NCBI RefSeq assembly: GCF_020410745.1
Contig: NZ_CP084528.1
Coordinates: 2,623,098 to 2,687,097, forward strand
Source: Kaistella polysaccharea
GTDB lineage: Bacteria > Bacteroidota > Bacteroidia > Flavobacteriales > Weeksellaceae
Direction of reading: 5' to 3'
DNA: 64,000 nucleotides
In this document: positions 24,996 to 34,758 of the stretch, one piece after another
Position numbering within the stretch: the first letter of the stretch is position 1
Layout: every line of letters begins with the position of its first letter
Notes under the pieces: model-generated
What the model saw: only the letters and a program-made list of their open reading frames with translations
Told to the model about the DNA's origin: nothing
Database searches by the model: none
Position numbers and translations under genes: made by a program

Positions 24996-25352
24996 AATTC
25001 TATAATTTTTTAGATTAATTAATGTTGGTTTTAGATTCGGATAATTTTCTAAAGATTGTTATTCTTAAAATATAAAGTTAGAAAAATTATTATTGATGAG
25101 AAAAAAACGCAGTTACGATTGCGCAAAAACGTCGAAAAAATAAATCATTTGGATTTGTTTATTGTCAATTTAAATATTCAAATATTTAAAATTTATTCAC
25201 ACAGCTGTCTTTTTAAATGAGAGAACTAAAGGATAAACTCGTGTCTTAAGAAGCATTTATTTGCTGGTTTTTTTGTAATATTCATCTTATTTAATGAAAA
25301 GTGGAAAGATTTAAAAAAAAACCTTTCCACTTCTAATAACTGTTAGTTAATA
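24996..25352. other. AT-rich intergenic region
   Basis: This 357-bp spacer between the catalase gene and the acetyltransferase pair contains a hairpin at 25299-25332 (AAGTGGAAAG with its complement), which probably ends catalase transcription. Apart from that hairpin I see nothing. Confidence 0.5.
25299..25332 (-). terminator. Hairpin after the catalase gene
   Basis: AAGTGGAAAG (25299-25308) pairs with CTTTCCACTT (25323-25332). The loop is T-rich on the minus strand, but no long T run follows, so termination may be partial. Confidence 0.55.
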
Positions 25353-26861
25353 CTACATTGATTTCGTCGGCGTCCACTGATCGTATGGCGTCATATCAAA
25401 ACTATTGACTTCATCCATACTTAGTCCTAAAGCTTTTGCCACACCTTGTCCGTATTCCGGATCGGCTTGGTAGCAATTTCTAATGTGACGGACCTGAACA
25501 AATTTTTCAGCTCCACCAACATTTGCTGCGGTATTGTTAAAGAGTTGCTCTTCTTTTCCATCCGCTTTAATAATGCGGAATAAATCTCCTGGTTGGGTGA
25601 AATAATCATCGTCATCATCTCTGAAATTATGCGCGTAAGCATCGCCCGATAATTCTAAAGGAGGTTCTTTCGCAGAAGGTTGTTCCTGCCATTCACCGTA
25701 ACTGTTTGGTTCGTAATGGAGTTTTCCGCCATAATTTCCATCCACGCGCATTTGCCCGTCCCGATGGTAAGCGTTGTAAGGACATCTCGGTTTATTTACA
25801 GGGATTTGATAATGATTAACACCCAATCGGTACCGTTGTGCATCACCGTAGGAGAACAATCTTCCCTGTAACATTTTGTCTGGTGAAAAGCCAATTCCCG
25901 GAACAATATTCGTTGGATTAAATGCGGCCTGTTCTACATCAGCAAAATAATTCTCTGCATTTTTATTCAGTTCAAATTCGCCTACTTCAATTAATGGAAA
26001 ATCTTTTTTAGACCAAACTTTCGTTAAATCAAACGGATGAAAACGGTATGTTTTCGCTTCTTCTTCCGTCATAATCTGAACAAACATTTTCCATTTCGGG
26101 AAGTTGCCGTTTTCTATATTATCAAATAAATCACGTTGAGCAGATTCCCGATCCATTCCTACTAATTTGCTGGCTTCTTCGTCGGTTAAATTTTCAATTC
26201 CCTGTTGTGTTCTGAAATGGAATTTTACCCAATGGCGAACATTATTATCATTAATGAAACTGTACGTATGACTTCCAAAACCGTGCATGTGGCGATACCC
26301 ATTTGGTAATCCTCGGTCACTCATTACAATGGTCACCTGATGTAAAGATTCTGGTAATAAAGTCCAGAAATCCCAGTTGTTCTGAGCGCTCCGCATATTT
26401 GTTTTAGGATCGCGCTTAACAGCGTGATTCAGATCTGGAAATTTCATTGGATCGCGGAAAAAGAAAACTGGTGTGTTATTTCCGACCATGTCCCAAATTC
26501 CTTCGTCGGTATAAAATTTTAAAGCAAAACCACGAATATCTCTTTCTGCATCGGCAGCGCCTCTTTCTCCAGCAACAGTTGAAAACCTCGCGAACATTTC
26601 TGTTTGCTTTCCTATTTCACTAAAAATATCGGCTTTGGTATATTGCGAAATATCATGCGTCACTGTGAAAGTTCCAAAAGCGCCAGAGCCCTTTGCGTGC
26701 ATTCTCCGTTCCGGGATAACTTCTCGGTCGAAGTTCGCCATTTTTTCTAAAAACCAGTAATCCTGCATTAACATCGGACCTCTTGGTCCTGCAGTCTGGG
26801 TATTTTGATTATCCGGAACCGGTGCTCCAGTTTGTCTTGTCAGTTTTTTCTTTTCTTCCAT
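25353..26861 (-). CDS. katA: Monofunctional heme catalase
   Basis: A small-subunit (clade 3-type) catalase of 502 aa that disproportionates hydrogen peroxide. The distal catalytic His is H55 in [15 protein letters not shown], the catalytic Asn is in [12 protein letters not shown] (127-136), and the proximal heme tyrosine is in [14 protein letters not shown], about residue 340. NADPH-site segments ([12 protein letters not shown]) are also present. No signal peptide: cytoplasmic. It is monocistronic, with a hairpin downstream. The upstream 470-bp region shows no recognisable OxyR site by eye. Confidence 0.97.
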   Translation of the reverse strand: MEEKKKLTRQTGAPVPDNQNTQTAGPRGPMLMQDYWFLEKMANFDREVIPERRMHAKGSGAFGTFTVTHDISQYTKADIFSEIGKQTEMFARFSTVAGERGAADAERDIRGFALKFYTDEGIWDMVGNNTPVFFFRDPMKFPDLNHAVKRDPKTNMRSAQNNWDFWTLLPESLHQVTIVMSDRGLPNGYRHMHGFGSHTYSFINDNNVRHWVKFHFRTQQGIENLTDEEASKLVGMDRESAQRDLFDNIENGNFPKWKMFVQIMTEEEAKTYRFHPFDLTKVWSKKDFPLIEVGEFELNKNAENYFADVEQAAFNPTNIVPGIGFSPDKMLQGRLFSYGDAQRYRLGVNHYQIPVNKPRCPYNAYHRDGQMRVDGNYGGKLHYEPNSYGEWQEQPSAKEPPLELSGDAYAHNFRDDDDDYFTQPGDLFRIIKADGKEEQLFNNTAANVGGAEKFVQVRHIRNCYQADPEYGQGVAKALGLSMDEVNSFDMTPYDQWTPTKSM

Positions 26862-27338
26862 GATCGAAATTATTTTTTTTGATGTATTAAAGTTAGGAAT
26901 TAAAACTGACTCTTATTATTTATTCTGTCTAAAACGCTCATATGTTTTAAATCAAAGGACAAATAATTATGAATTTGATAATAAACTAAGGGTAAAAATT
27001 GGGAATTAAAAAATAGCCAATCTTTGACCGTTTTTTGTGCAGAATTTAAAGTGGTGAGAACCACTATTGAATTTATTTAATTCTTATCTCAAATGTTTTG
27101 AATTGCGTTCAATTTAAAATCGCTTTTTGGAAGTGGGGCACATTCTTCTTCATGGCCAATGAATTTTGGAAAAGCTTCCAAATTTGGATCGAACCAATTT
27201 TGTTTTGCTTGCTCGATTAATACTTTTAAAATTTAAATAAAATCTCTACTGTAAAAATCGGCAAAATTTATTTAAAGCAAATTTCGGTTTTAAATTATAT
27301 CTGGCAAAACCCGCCCAAAATATTTTATTTAAAAGAAG
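26862..27338. other. Intergenic region with a gene remnant
   Basis: The 477-bp gap between the catalase and MFS genes contains a start-less 48-codon coding remnant on the minus strand (27089-27232, listed separately). The remainder is AT-rich with no recognised signal. Confidence 0.5.
27089..27232 (-). pseudogene. C-terminal remnant of an unidentified gene
   Basis: An open stretch of 48 codons ends at a TGA (27091-27089). It reads like real protein (LIEQAKQNWFDPNLEAF, then PKFIGHEEECAPLPKSD and a FKLNAIQNI end) with ordinary amino-acid composition. It is closed upstream by a TAA at 27235-27233 and has no ATG, GTG or TTG start. I read it as the 3' end of a gene whose 5' part has been deleted. 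I do not recognise the family. Confidence 0.5.
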
Positions 27339-28736
27339 CTATTCTGCAGATTTCATATTTTCGCCATCGCTGGAGTGAAGCCGTCTGAATACGATTCCCG
27401 TAAGAACGGTAAGTGATCCCACTAAGAAAAAAGTATATCGAAAAGCAAGATGAATAGCACCGTGCGTGAGTGCAGTGTTATTTTCAAATAATTTCAGCGT
27501 AATTAAGCCGATCGCAATACCAAATCCTACCGCGAGTTGCTGGTTGACTGCCAGCAAGGAGTTTCCGCTGCTCGTATGTGAGTCGCGTAAATCTGCTATT
27601 GCAATCGTATTCATAGCTGTAAACTGAATAGAGTTGAAAAATCCCAGAATTGCAATAATCGGAACAAACCAATAAATGGAATTGTTGATGCCCGGAATTC
27701 CTAAACATGCGATCAAAAATCCAATGATAAAGGTGTTGATCATCAATGTTCGGCGGTAGCCAAAATAATCAAGAATTTTTATAACGAAAGATTTCCCAAT
27801 CATTGCAGTTAAGGCCATTGGTGCTACAATCCATCCCGAAATTACAGCGGTTTGTCCGTAGGCAATTTGAATCATTAATGGCAATAGAAGTGGAATAGCG
27901 CTGATTCCTAATCTCGTTGCAAGATTTCCCAAAATTCCTACCCGAAAAGTCCTCACCTGAAATAAATTTAAAGGGAAAATAGGGTTTTCGGTTTTTTTAG
28001 CGTGTACATAATAGTAATAGATCATCAAAAATCCTAAAGTGAAAATCAGCAAAACGGGCGTTGTGTTGGTGACGTTTCCGAACAATTCCAGCGAAATTGA
28101 AAGTAGGAGAGATGCGGAGGCGAAGATTAAAAAGCCCTTCAAATCAAAAGTGATTTTTGTAGAACGATAATCTGGCATATATTTTAAACTTAAGATTATT
28201 CCCAATAAACCGAAAGGAATATTAATTAGAAAAATCCAGTGCCAAGAAAGATAATCTACCATATAACCACCGACCAGTGGTCCTAAAATTGGTCCTATTA
28301 ACGCCGGAATAATGGCGAAATTCATGGCTTTTACCAATTCATTTTTTTCAAATGTTTTGATGAGCGCTAATCGTCCGACTGGTGTCATCAAACTTCCACC
28401 GACACCTTGAATCACTCTGGATATTACAAGTTGATTCAAATCTTGAGATAAGGCACAAAATAAAGAACCGAGACTAAATATAATTAAAGAGGTGATGAAA
28501 ATTTTGCGGGTTCCAAATTTATCAGCTAAAAATCCACTTACCGGCATAAAAAGCGCCAATGTCAACACGTAACTGATAATCGCGTTTTGCATGTTCAAAG
28601 GTGATTCATTCAGGTCTTTCGCGATTGAGGGTAAAGAAGTATTCAGAATCGTGGAATCCAACATCTGCATGAAAATGGACGTGGCGAGAATTAAGGGAAG
28701 AAATTTTTTGACAGAATTATCTTGGCTAAAAGGCAT
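27339..28736 (-). CDS. MFS drug efflux transporter, DHA2 (14-TM, EmrB-like)
   Basis: A 465-aa major facilitator of the DHA2 family. Motif A is FLADKFGTRKIFI (about 66-78). The family's proline-rich first helix reads MLDSTILNTSLPSIA, and motif C-like GPILGPLVGGYMVDY is around 143-157, typical of drug:proton antiporters. About 14 helices are predicted. There is no membrane-fusion protein or outer-membrane factor gene beside it, unlike classic emrAB operons, so it probably works alone or with partners encoded elsewhere. Substrate is unknown. Confidence 0.92.
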   Translation of the reverse strand: MPFSQDNSVKKFLPLILATSIFMQMLDSTILNTSLPSIAKDLNESPLNMQNAIISYVLTLALFMPVSGFLADKFGTRKIFITSLIIFSLGSLFCALSQDLNQLVISRVIQGVGGSLMTPVGRLALIKTFEKNELVKAMNFAIIPALIGPILGPLVGGYMVDYLSWHWIFLINIPFGLLGIILSLKYMPDYRSTKITFDLKGFLIFASASLLLSISLELFGNVTNTTPVLLIFTLGFLMIYYYYVHAKKTENPIFPLNLFQVRTFRVGILGNLATRLGISAIPLLLPLMIQIAYGQTAVISGWIVAPMALTAMIGKSFVIKILDYFGYRRTLMINTFIIGFLIACLGIPGINNSIYWFVPIIAILGFFNSIQFTAMNTIAIADLRDSHTSSGNSLLAVNQQLAVGFGIAIGLITLKLFENNTALTHGAIHLAFRYTFFLVGSLTVLTGIVFRRLHSSDGENMKSAE

Positions 28737-28820
28737 TTAACAAATTTAAGAATTCCTACAGCAAAGTAATTGCCACAAATCCACAAATTTTTAGAAAGTG
28801 GTGATTGATGAAATCTTTGA

Positions 28821-28947
28821 GATTCAAGAATCAAGAATCAAGAATCGAGAAGGGAGAATCAAGAAGGGAGAATCAAGAAGGAAGAACCAAGAATCGAGAA
28901 TCAAGAACCAAGAACCGAGAGTCAAGAATTAAGAACCAAGAAAAAAG
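28821..28947. repeat. Degenerate tandem repeat of AATCAAG-type heptamers
   Basis: About 125 bp composed of variants of a 7-bp unit (TCAAGAA, TCGAGAA, ACCAAGA, GGGAGAA), purine-rich on the plus strand. It lies upstream of the MFS gene in a 472-bp gap. The slippage-prone structure suggests variable length between strains. Confidence 0.85.
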
Positions 28948-29044
28948 ATTGGTGATTTAAGATTTAGGTTAGTGCTTAATTAATAAATATTTGAAATTTT
29001 TAATTTTAAATAATTTAGCGCATTTCTGTATTATTTTAGGTGCT

Positions 29045-29093
29045 GGCTAAAGCCAATTTTTAATGACAATAAAAACGGGCTAAAGCCCGCTTT
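29045..29093. repeat. Double hairpin with GGCTAAAGCC core
   Basis: Two related hairpins share the core GGC-TAAA-GCC, at 29045-29054 and, extended to CGGGC/GCCCG, at 29076-29089. The second is preceded by A5 and closely followed by T4, so it could act as a bidirectional terminator for the convergent side of asnB. It looks like a dispersed repeat, but there is only this copy in the window. Confidence 0.6.
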
Positions 29094-29208
29094 TATTGAA
29101 TATTTAATCAAAAAATAATTGATAAAACTTAAAATTGCTTTGTCAATTAAACCAAACTTAAGGAGCGTTAACTTGGCTCTTTTCCTTTTTCCTTTTTACT
29201 TTGCTCTT

Positions 29209-30879
29209 CTAGTAAGAATCATCGTGAACCGATAAAACTGCTCTTCCGCTTGGGTCATTTGCATTTTTGAAAGCTTCATCCCATTCTAAGGCAATTGGTG
29301 TGGAGCACGCCACGGAGGGCACGGATGGAACTGTTGCAGCTGCCGTTTCACTCGGGAAATGTTCTTCGAAAATTGTCCGGTATCTGTATTCTTCTTTATT
29401 TTGTGGTGTATTTAAAGGGAAACGAAATTTAGAATTCGTCATCATTTCATCAGTAACTTCCTGATGTGCAACTTCTTTCAAAGAATCAATCCAGGAATAG
29501 CCGACGCCGTCGGAGAATTGTTCTTTCTGGCGCCACGTGATGCTTTCGGGCAATAGATCCTCAAAAGCTTTTCTTAAAACCCACTTTTCGATTTTGGGTT
29601 CGTGGGCCGTTACCATTTTATCTTTTGGATTAATGCGCATCGCAACATCCATAAATTCTTTATCTAAAAAAGGAACGCGACCTTCAATTCCCCAACTCAT
29701 CAAGGCTTTATTGGCACGCAGGCAATCATATAAATGAAGTTTGTTCAGTTTTCGCACATTTTCTTCATGGAATTCTTTCGCGTTTGGTGCTTTGTGGAAA
29801 TACAAATATCCGCCAAAAATCTCATCACTTCCTTCGCCAGAAAGTACCATTTTAATTCCCATTGATTTAATGACTCTTGCTAATAAATACATCGGTGTAG
29901 AAGCACGAATCGTGGTCACATCATAGGTTTCTAAATGATAAATTACGTCGCGCACCGCATCTAAACCTTCTTGAACGGTAAAGTGAACTTCGTGATGAAT
30001 GGAGCCGATATGTTCGGCGGCTTTCTGGGCTGCAATTAAATCTGGACTACCCTCCAAACCGACGGCAAAACTATGCAATCTGGGATACCAAGCTTCCTGA
30101 GTATCGCCACTTTCTATTCTGTTTCGGGCGTATTTTGCGGTGACGGCCGAAATAATAGAAGAATCTAAACCACCGGAAAGCAAAACACCGTAAGGAACAT
30201 CACTCATCAACTGCCGGTGAACCGCTTCTTCCAAAGCTTTTCTAAGTTCTGCAATATCTGTCGTGTTGTCTTTTACATTGTCATAAACTTCCCAATCTCT
30301 TGTGTACCATTGCTGCAATTCATAACCATCTGGACTGAATAATAAATGTCCGGGCAGAAAGGTTTCGATGGTTTTGCAAACGCCCTCCAGAGCTTTCAGT
30401 TCTGAAGCCACATAAAAACTTCCGTTTTTGTCCCAACCTTGGTATAAAGGACAAATTCCCATGTGATCGCGCGCGACAAGATAAATATCATTTTCAATAT
30501 CATATAAAGCGAAGGCGAAAATCCCATTTAATTTATCAATGAAATTTTTCCCATATTTTTTAAATAAAGGGATAATGACTTCACAGTCAGATTCTGTCTG
30601 AAAATCGTAATCCGGAAATTCTGCGCGCAATTCTCGGTGATTATAAATCTCCCCATTTACGGCCAAAACTATTTTTTTATCTTTCGAAAATAAAGGCTGT
30701 TTTCCGGAGGTAGGATCTACAATTGCCAAACGTTCGTGGGAGAAAATTACCTTTTCATTTTGAAAAATTCCGCTCCAGTCCGGGCCACGGTGCCGAATTT
30801 TCTTAGACATTTCTAAAACCTGAGGTCTTAATACTTCGGTTTTCTGTTTCGCATCAAAGAGACATACAATTCCACACAT
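29209..30879 (-). CDS. asnB: Asparagine synthase B (glutamine-hydrolysing)
   Basis: A 556-aa AsnB. The class II glutamine amidotransferase domain (about 2-190) begins with catalytic C2 in MCGIVCLFDA and carries RHRGPDWSG and LAVNGEIYNH. The synthetase domain follows, with the ATP pyrophosphatase motif GVLLSGGLDSSIIS near residue 228 and GEGSDEIFGGY further on. It converts aspartate, glutamine and ATP to asparagine. The length equals the E. coli AsnB class. It is monocistronic. The N-terminal Met must be removed to expose the catalytic cysteine. The C-terminal tail has an Ala/Thr/Val/Pro-rich stretch (TAAATVPSVPSVA), a little unusual. Confidence 0.97.
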   Translation of the reverse strand: MCGIVCLFDAKQKTEVLRPQVLEMSKKIRHRGPDWSGIFQNEKVIFSHERLAIVDPTSGKQPLFSKDKKIVLAVNGEIYNHRELRAEFPDYDFQTESDCEVIIPLFKKYGKNFIDKLNGIFAFALYDIENDIYLVARDHMGICPLYQGWDKNGSFYVASELKALEGVCKTIETFLPGHLLFSPDGYELQQWYTRDWEVYDNVKDNTTDIAELRKALEEAVHRQLMSDVPYGVLLSGGLDSSIISAVTAKYARNRIESGDTQEAWYPRLHSFAVGLEGSPDLIAAQKAAEHIGSIHHEVHFTVQEGLDAVRDVIYHLETYDVTTIRASTPMYLLARVIKSMGIKMVLSGEGSDEIFGGYLYFHKAPNAKEFHEENVRKLNKLHLYDCLRANKALMSWGIEGRVPFLDKEFMDVAMRINPKDKMVTAHEPKIEKWVLRKAFEDLLPESITWRQKEQFSDGVGYSWIDSLKEVAHQEVTDEMMTNSKFRFPLNTPQNKEEYRYRTIFEEHFPSETAAATVPSVPSVACSTPIALEWDEAFKNANDPSGRAVLSVHDDSY

Positions 30880-31093
30880 GATTATATCGTTTTTAAGTAC
30901 TTTGTTCTATTCGGTTAAAAATCTACCACAAAAATATTCTAAATGTTTATAAATTAAAAGTATAATTACAAATAAGTGAATAATATTCGTAATTAAAATC
31001 TAAAATAGAAAAAATTTAATCAGGTGTGCTAAATTTACTTCGTGAAGTTGAAAAAATTTATATCGTTGAATAAATGATACTGGTCAAAAAGTT

Positions 31094-32695
31094 CTAAATA
31101 TGCTGAGCAAAATCCTTTTTAATAATTTCTTCAATACAATATTCCGCAATTGCCGTTATCGTTACAAAGGGATTTACACCTACAGTTCCTGGAATTAACG
31201 ACCCATCGATAACGTAGAAATTATCATGTCCGTTCAACCTTCCGAACTGATCTGTTGCTTTTCCCAAAACAATTCCACCCAAAGGATGATAACAAATATC
31301 AGCGCCAAATCCGTTGTGAAAAAGTAAATGTGATCGTGTACCGCCATTGGCTTTGTTCATTGTTCGGAGGAAATACTTTGCGTTATTCTTCATGTGAGCG
31401 GTGTGGGATTTGTCCCAGTTTAAATCTAATTTCTGTTCTTTCAAATCGTAAGACACTTCGCCAAACTTCTTCAATTTATTGACCATTAAATAAAGAGAAG
31501 TTGCGACATTCAATCCCATCGGTAATGGCGCAATCTCTACAAAAAACGGATGTTCTTTATCGTCCCAATGATCTATTCCGCCAACAGGAATCGTAGATTG
31601 TTTAGATCCTGTTCCGCCCGATAGTCCTTTTACAAAGTTTCGGCCGGTCATGAAATTGCCATTATTCCCCCATTCTTTACCAATATTATTATCAATTGGA
31701 AATTGGTTAAATGCTTTTGATTTTAAAAGTAGCTCCAGCGAACCCATTGTTCCCGCAGAAAGTATGAGTTTTTTTGTGTTGATAATTCGATGTTTAATTT
31801 CTTCACCTTTTGTATTGATTATCGAAATGTCGATCGAGTAGCTTTTATCGGATTTTTGAGCAATATGATTCACTTGATGCAGCTCCAGAATTTCTAATTT
31901 CCCCGTAGCAGAAGCTTTTTTCAAATAGGTTTTGTCTAATGAATTTTTGCCGTAATTATTTCCATAAATAACTTCACCAGCTAAAGCAGATCGCGGAACT
32001 TCATTTTTATATTCCTTTTCCATGTATTTAAAATCATACACATTTGGAACACGAACTGTTTTAAAACCAGCGTTCTTTGCCTCTTCTTCCCCAACGCTGT
32101 TAAACTTATAATAGTCGCAATCTTTCAAGAAATCTTCGGAGGCGACGTTTGTCTTCAATTCTTTATTGGCTAAAGGAAAATAATGAGAGTAAAATTTTTC
32201 GCTATTTAAATCAGGAAATATTTCTTTAAAATATTCTTTTTTTGGAGTTACTGCCATGCCACCATTAACCAATGAACCACCGCCAACGCCACGTCCAACC
32301 CAAATTTTGATGTGTTCAAAATCCAACCGATCCAGCGCACCGGTAAATTTTTCTAACCTGAAAAGATTCATAAAAGGTGCAATGGTTTTCGTTTTCAACC
32401 ACGCAGCGGAATGTCCGGGATTAATCATGGGCGAATATTTCTCTCCAGATTTTTCCCAGTTCAAGCCCATTTCCAAAAGTGTCACCGGAATATTTTGTTC
32501 GCAAAGTCGCAACGCTGCGACAGAACCACCGTAACCAGAACCAATAATAACGACTTCTTTTTCAAGAACTTCTGTCGGCGACTTGGATTTTTCCCCGACG
32601 GGATCTGGAGATTTTCCAAAAAAACTGCCCATTCCTAAAAAGAAAAAGGCAGCAATTCCCAGACTACTGGTTTGAATAAATTCTTTTCGATTCAT
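31094..32695 (-). CDS. Cholesterol oxidase-like GMC flavoprotein
   Basis: A 533-aa FAD enzyme strikingly like class I cholesterol oxidases of actinobacteria, not merely a generic GMC oxidoreductase. Evidence in order: FAD dinucleotide fold VVIIGSGYGGSVAALRL (48-64), RGVGGGSLVNGGMAVTP (135-151), VPNVYDF (216-222), GEVIYGNNYGKNSLDKTYL (240-258), EWGNNGNFMTGR (341-352), EIAPLP with E387, YHPLGG with H470, and GVNPFVTITA with N508. E, H and N match the catalytic triad of that family. A Tat-like leader (MNRKEF then a hydrophobic stretch) has only one Arg, so the export route is unclear. The ATG at 32695 is preferred over TTG at 32704. True substrate unproven. Confidence 0.85.
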   Translation of the reverse strand: MNRKEFIQTSSLGIAAFFFLGMGSFFGKSPDPVGEKSKSPTEVLEKEVVIIGSGYGGSVAALRLCEQNIPVTLLEMGLNWEKSGEKYSPMINPGHSAAWLKTKTIAPFMNLFRLEKFTGALDRLDFEHIKIWVGRGVGGGSLVNGGMAVTPKKEYFKEIFPDLNSEKFYSHYFPLANKELKTNVASEDFLKDCDYYKFNSVGEEEAKNAGFKTVRVPNVYDFKYMEKEYKNEVPRSALAGEVIYGNNYGKNSLDKTYLKKASATGKLEILELHQVNHIAQKSDKSYSIDISIINTKGEEIKHRIINTKKLILSAGTMGSLELLLKSKAFNQFPIDNNIGKEWGNNGNFMTGRNFVKGLSGGTGSKQSTIPVGGIDHWDDKEHPFFVEIAPLPMGLNVATSLYLMVNKLKKFGEVSYDLKEQKLDLNWDKSHTAHMKNNAKYFLRTMNKANGGTRSHLLFHNGFGADICYHPLGGIVLGKATDQFGRLNGHDNFYVIDGSLIPGTVGVNPFVTITAIAEYCIEEIIKKDFAQHI

Positions 32696-32766
32696 GTGTA
32701 GCAATAATCAAGAAGTGTACAAAAGATTAAAATAAAATTGTTAATCAGTGCGCGTTGCATCTAAGT

Positions 32767-33972
32767 TTACGCATTTCTCGAAATCAAAGCCATATAGAAA
32801 CCGTCGAAACCTTCGCTCGGCATCACTTTTTCTTCTTTGATCAATGTATATCCTTCATTATTTTTAAGAAAAGTTGCGACTTGCTCATTATTTTCGCTTG
32901 GTAAAATAGAACACGTTGCGTAAACCATTTTCCCACCTTTCTTCAAAATTTTCGCATAATCTTGCAAGATTTGTTGCTGTTCTTTTTTGATACGGTCGAT
33001 GAATTCCTGGTCGATTTTCCATTTAGAATCTGGGTTTCTTTTCAGGACTCCCAAACCAGAACATGGTGCGTCAATCAACAAACGGTCTGCTTTTTCATGC
33101 AGCCTTTTGATGACTTTATTATCTTCTATAAATCTCGTTTCAATATTGTGAGCTCCGGCTCTTTTCGCGCGGCGTTTTAATTCTGCCAATTTCCATTCAT
33201 AAATATCGAGCGCAATAATTTGACCTTTATTTTTCATCAAAGCTGCCAAATGCAAGGTTTTTCCACCAGCGCCTGCACAAACATCAACTACGCGCATTCC
33301 TTCTTTCACATCCAGAAGTTCCCCGATTTTTTGGGAAGAAGCATCCTGAACTTCAAACAAACCATCTTTAAATGCTGAGGTTAAAAACACATTTTTCTTT
33401 TGCTCCAATTGTACAGCATCAGGATAATTGGCTATTTGAAAACTTTCTACATTTTCATCTCTCAGGTCAGAAACCAGTTCGCGAGCCGTAGTTTTCAAAG
33501 TATTTACCCGAAGAATTGTCGGCGCCTGCTCATTGAGAGCTTCCATTTCTCTTTCCCAGTTTTTACCCAATTCTTTTTCCATGGTTTCAGCCAACCATTC
33601 TGGAATAGAATATTCAATCGCTTTCGTAGGAACTGTATTTTTCTTTAGTTTGTTGATGATATCTGCGTTTTTTATGCCGTCAAATTCTTCAAACTTTTTG
33701 TAGTGAATTTTGGTCCAAAGGCAATATGACAAAATCATTTTATAGATATTGTTCGGTTTTACGCCTTCGCCCATATAGTATTCCAACCGTTTTTTCCAGC
33801 GGATAATATCGTAAAAAATCTGTGCAACTACTTTTCGATCTTCGCTGCCCCATTGCTTATGTGCTTTAAGTAATCTTTCGATAACTTTATCGGCGTATTT
33901 TCTTTCTTCGAAAAAAGTTTCCTGCAATGCGTCGTGAATTCCGATGAGTAAGTTTCTGTGTATGAGTTCCAT
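32767..33972 (-). CDS. RsmB/NOP2/Sun-type RNA m5C methyltransferase
   Basis: A 401-aa SAM-dependent cytosine-5 methyltransferase, probably for 16S rRNA (RsmB-like). An N-terminal NusB-like helical region covers about 1-150. The catalytic domain follows: VCAGAGGKTLHLAA (SAM motif I, about 229-242), IDAPCSGLGVLKRNPD (motif IV with its conserved cysteine) and YATCSILPSENNEQV (motif VI with the catalytic cysteine). Both cysteines are intact. It is preceded by a 240-nt gap and followed after about 70 nt by the cholesterol-oxidase-like gene on the same strand. That adjacency has no evident meaning. Confidence 0.9.
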   Translation of the reverse strand: MELIHRNLLIGIHDALQETFFEERKYADKVIERLLKAHKQWGSEDRKVVAQIFYDIIRWKKRLEYYMGEGVKPNNIYKMILSYCLWTKIHYKKFEEFDGIKNADIINKLKKNTVPTKAIEYSIPEWLAETMEKELGKNWEREMEALNEQAPTILRVNTLKTTARELVSDLRDENVESFQIANYPDAVQLEQKKNVFLTSAFKDGLFEVQDASSQKIGELLDVKEGMRVVDVCAGAGGKTLHLAALMKNKGQIIALDIYEWKLAELKRRAKRAGAHNIETRFIEDNKVIKRLHEKADRLLIDAPCSGLGVLKRNPDSKWKIDQEFIDRIKKEQQQILQDYAKILKKGGKMVYATCSILPSENNEQVATFLKNNEGYTLIKEEKVMPSEGFDGFYMALISRNA

Positions 33973-34170
33973 GTGGGATAATTTATAAGTTCAATTCATC
34001 CTCGAATCTTCGGGACAAATTTTTTGCAAAAATAAGGTTTTTAAAGGGAATTGTAACCTTAAAATTTTGGCCGCACATTTCCGTCTTACTTTCACTCTCA
34101 AATTTGTAACGGTTTCTACTCAAGCCGGGGGCGCAGCCTACGCGTAAACCGAAGGATCACCCTCCTAAAT

Positions 34171-34202
34171 ATTGTGATCTCTTGATATAAATAATATCTT
34201 TG
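34171..34202 (+). promoter_or_regulatory. Promoter of the zinc-ribbon gene
   Basis: ATTG at 34171-34174 (one mismatch to TTTG), 20-bp spacer, TATCTTTG at 34195-34202, 14 nt before the ATG at 34217. Confidence 0.55.
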
Positions 34203-34216
34203 TAAAAATTAAAATT

Positions 34217-34549
34217 ATGAGTGATGCTATAGTTTGCCCAAAATGCCAGTCTGAGTTTACGTACGAACAAGACGATAAAATGGTATGTTCGCAATGCTTC
34301 CATGAGTGGACTCCTGGCGAAACTGCGGAAGAAGATAAAATTTTAGATGCAAACGGCAACGAACTTCAAAATGGTGATACGGTGGTTGTCATTAAAGATC
34401 TTCCCGTAAAAGGAGCACCAAAGCCAGTAAAATCAGGAACTAAAGTAAAGAATATTAGATTGCGTCCTGATTCTGATCACAATATCGATTGCAAGATTGA
34501 TGGATTCGGCTCTATGGCACTGAAATCAGAATTTGTGAGAAAGGCATAA
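34217..34549 (+). CDS. Zinc-ribbon protein, PhnA/YjdM family
   Basis: A 110-aa protein with an N-terminal zinc ribbon: CPKC (8-11) and CSQC (about 24-27). A C-terminal SH3-like PhnA domain follows, with [19 protein letters not shown] and [19 protein letters not shown]. The family was named for alkylphosphonate utilisation in E. coli, but its proteins are not required for that pathway and the role is unknown. It is a single gene with its own short-leader promoter. The four zinc-ligand cysteines are intact. Confidence 0.92.
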   Translation: MSDAIVCPKCQSEFTYEQDDKMVCSQCFHEWTPGETAEEDKILDANGNELQNGDTVVVIKDLPVKGAPKPVKSGTKVKNIRLRPDSDHNIDCKIDGFGSMALKSEFVRKA

Positions 34550-34758
34550 AAAAAGGAAAGATTTGGACAGGGTTCCATTTCAAAGACTTAGTTGTACAAA
34601 TGAATCGCACTAATTTCGTCTCAAGGCAGAAAGAGAATTAACCAAAAATTTCCTTACGTTTTGAATATCAAAGCTAAGAATTATTTTATCAATATCAAAA
34701 CAACCTGAGAAAAGTCAACAATTATCTAAGAATTAAGAAATGATGTTGGCTTTCGTCT

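Larger units (their letters stand above)
28737..29208. other. Intergenic region between MFS and asnB genes
   Basis: It holds the heptamer repeat (28821-28947) and a paired hairpin unit further on: GGCTAAAGCC at 29045-29054 and CGGGCTAAAGCCCG at 29076-29089, the latter followed by TTTT. No coding frame is supported. Confidence 0.55.

Noticed and set aside
28820..28950. CRISPR array interpretation of the heptamer repeat
   Set aside because: Units are 7 bp, contiguous and degenerate, with no spacers and no cas genes.
29209..30879. Amino-acid biosynthesis riboswitch or attenuator upstream of asnB
   Set aside because: No conserved aptamer or leader peptide could be seen in the 214-bp gap to the cholesterol oxidase-like gene.
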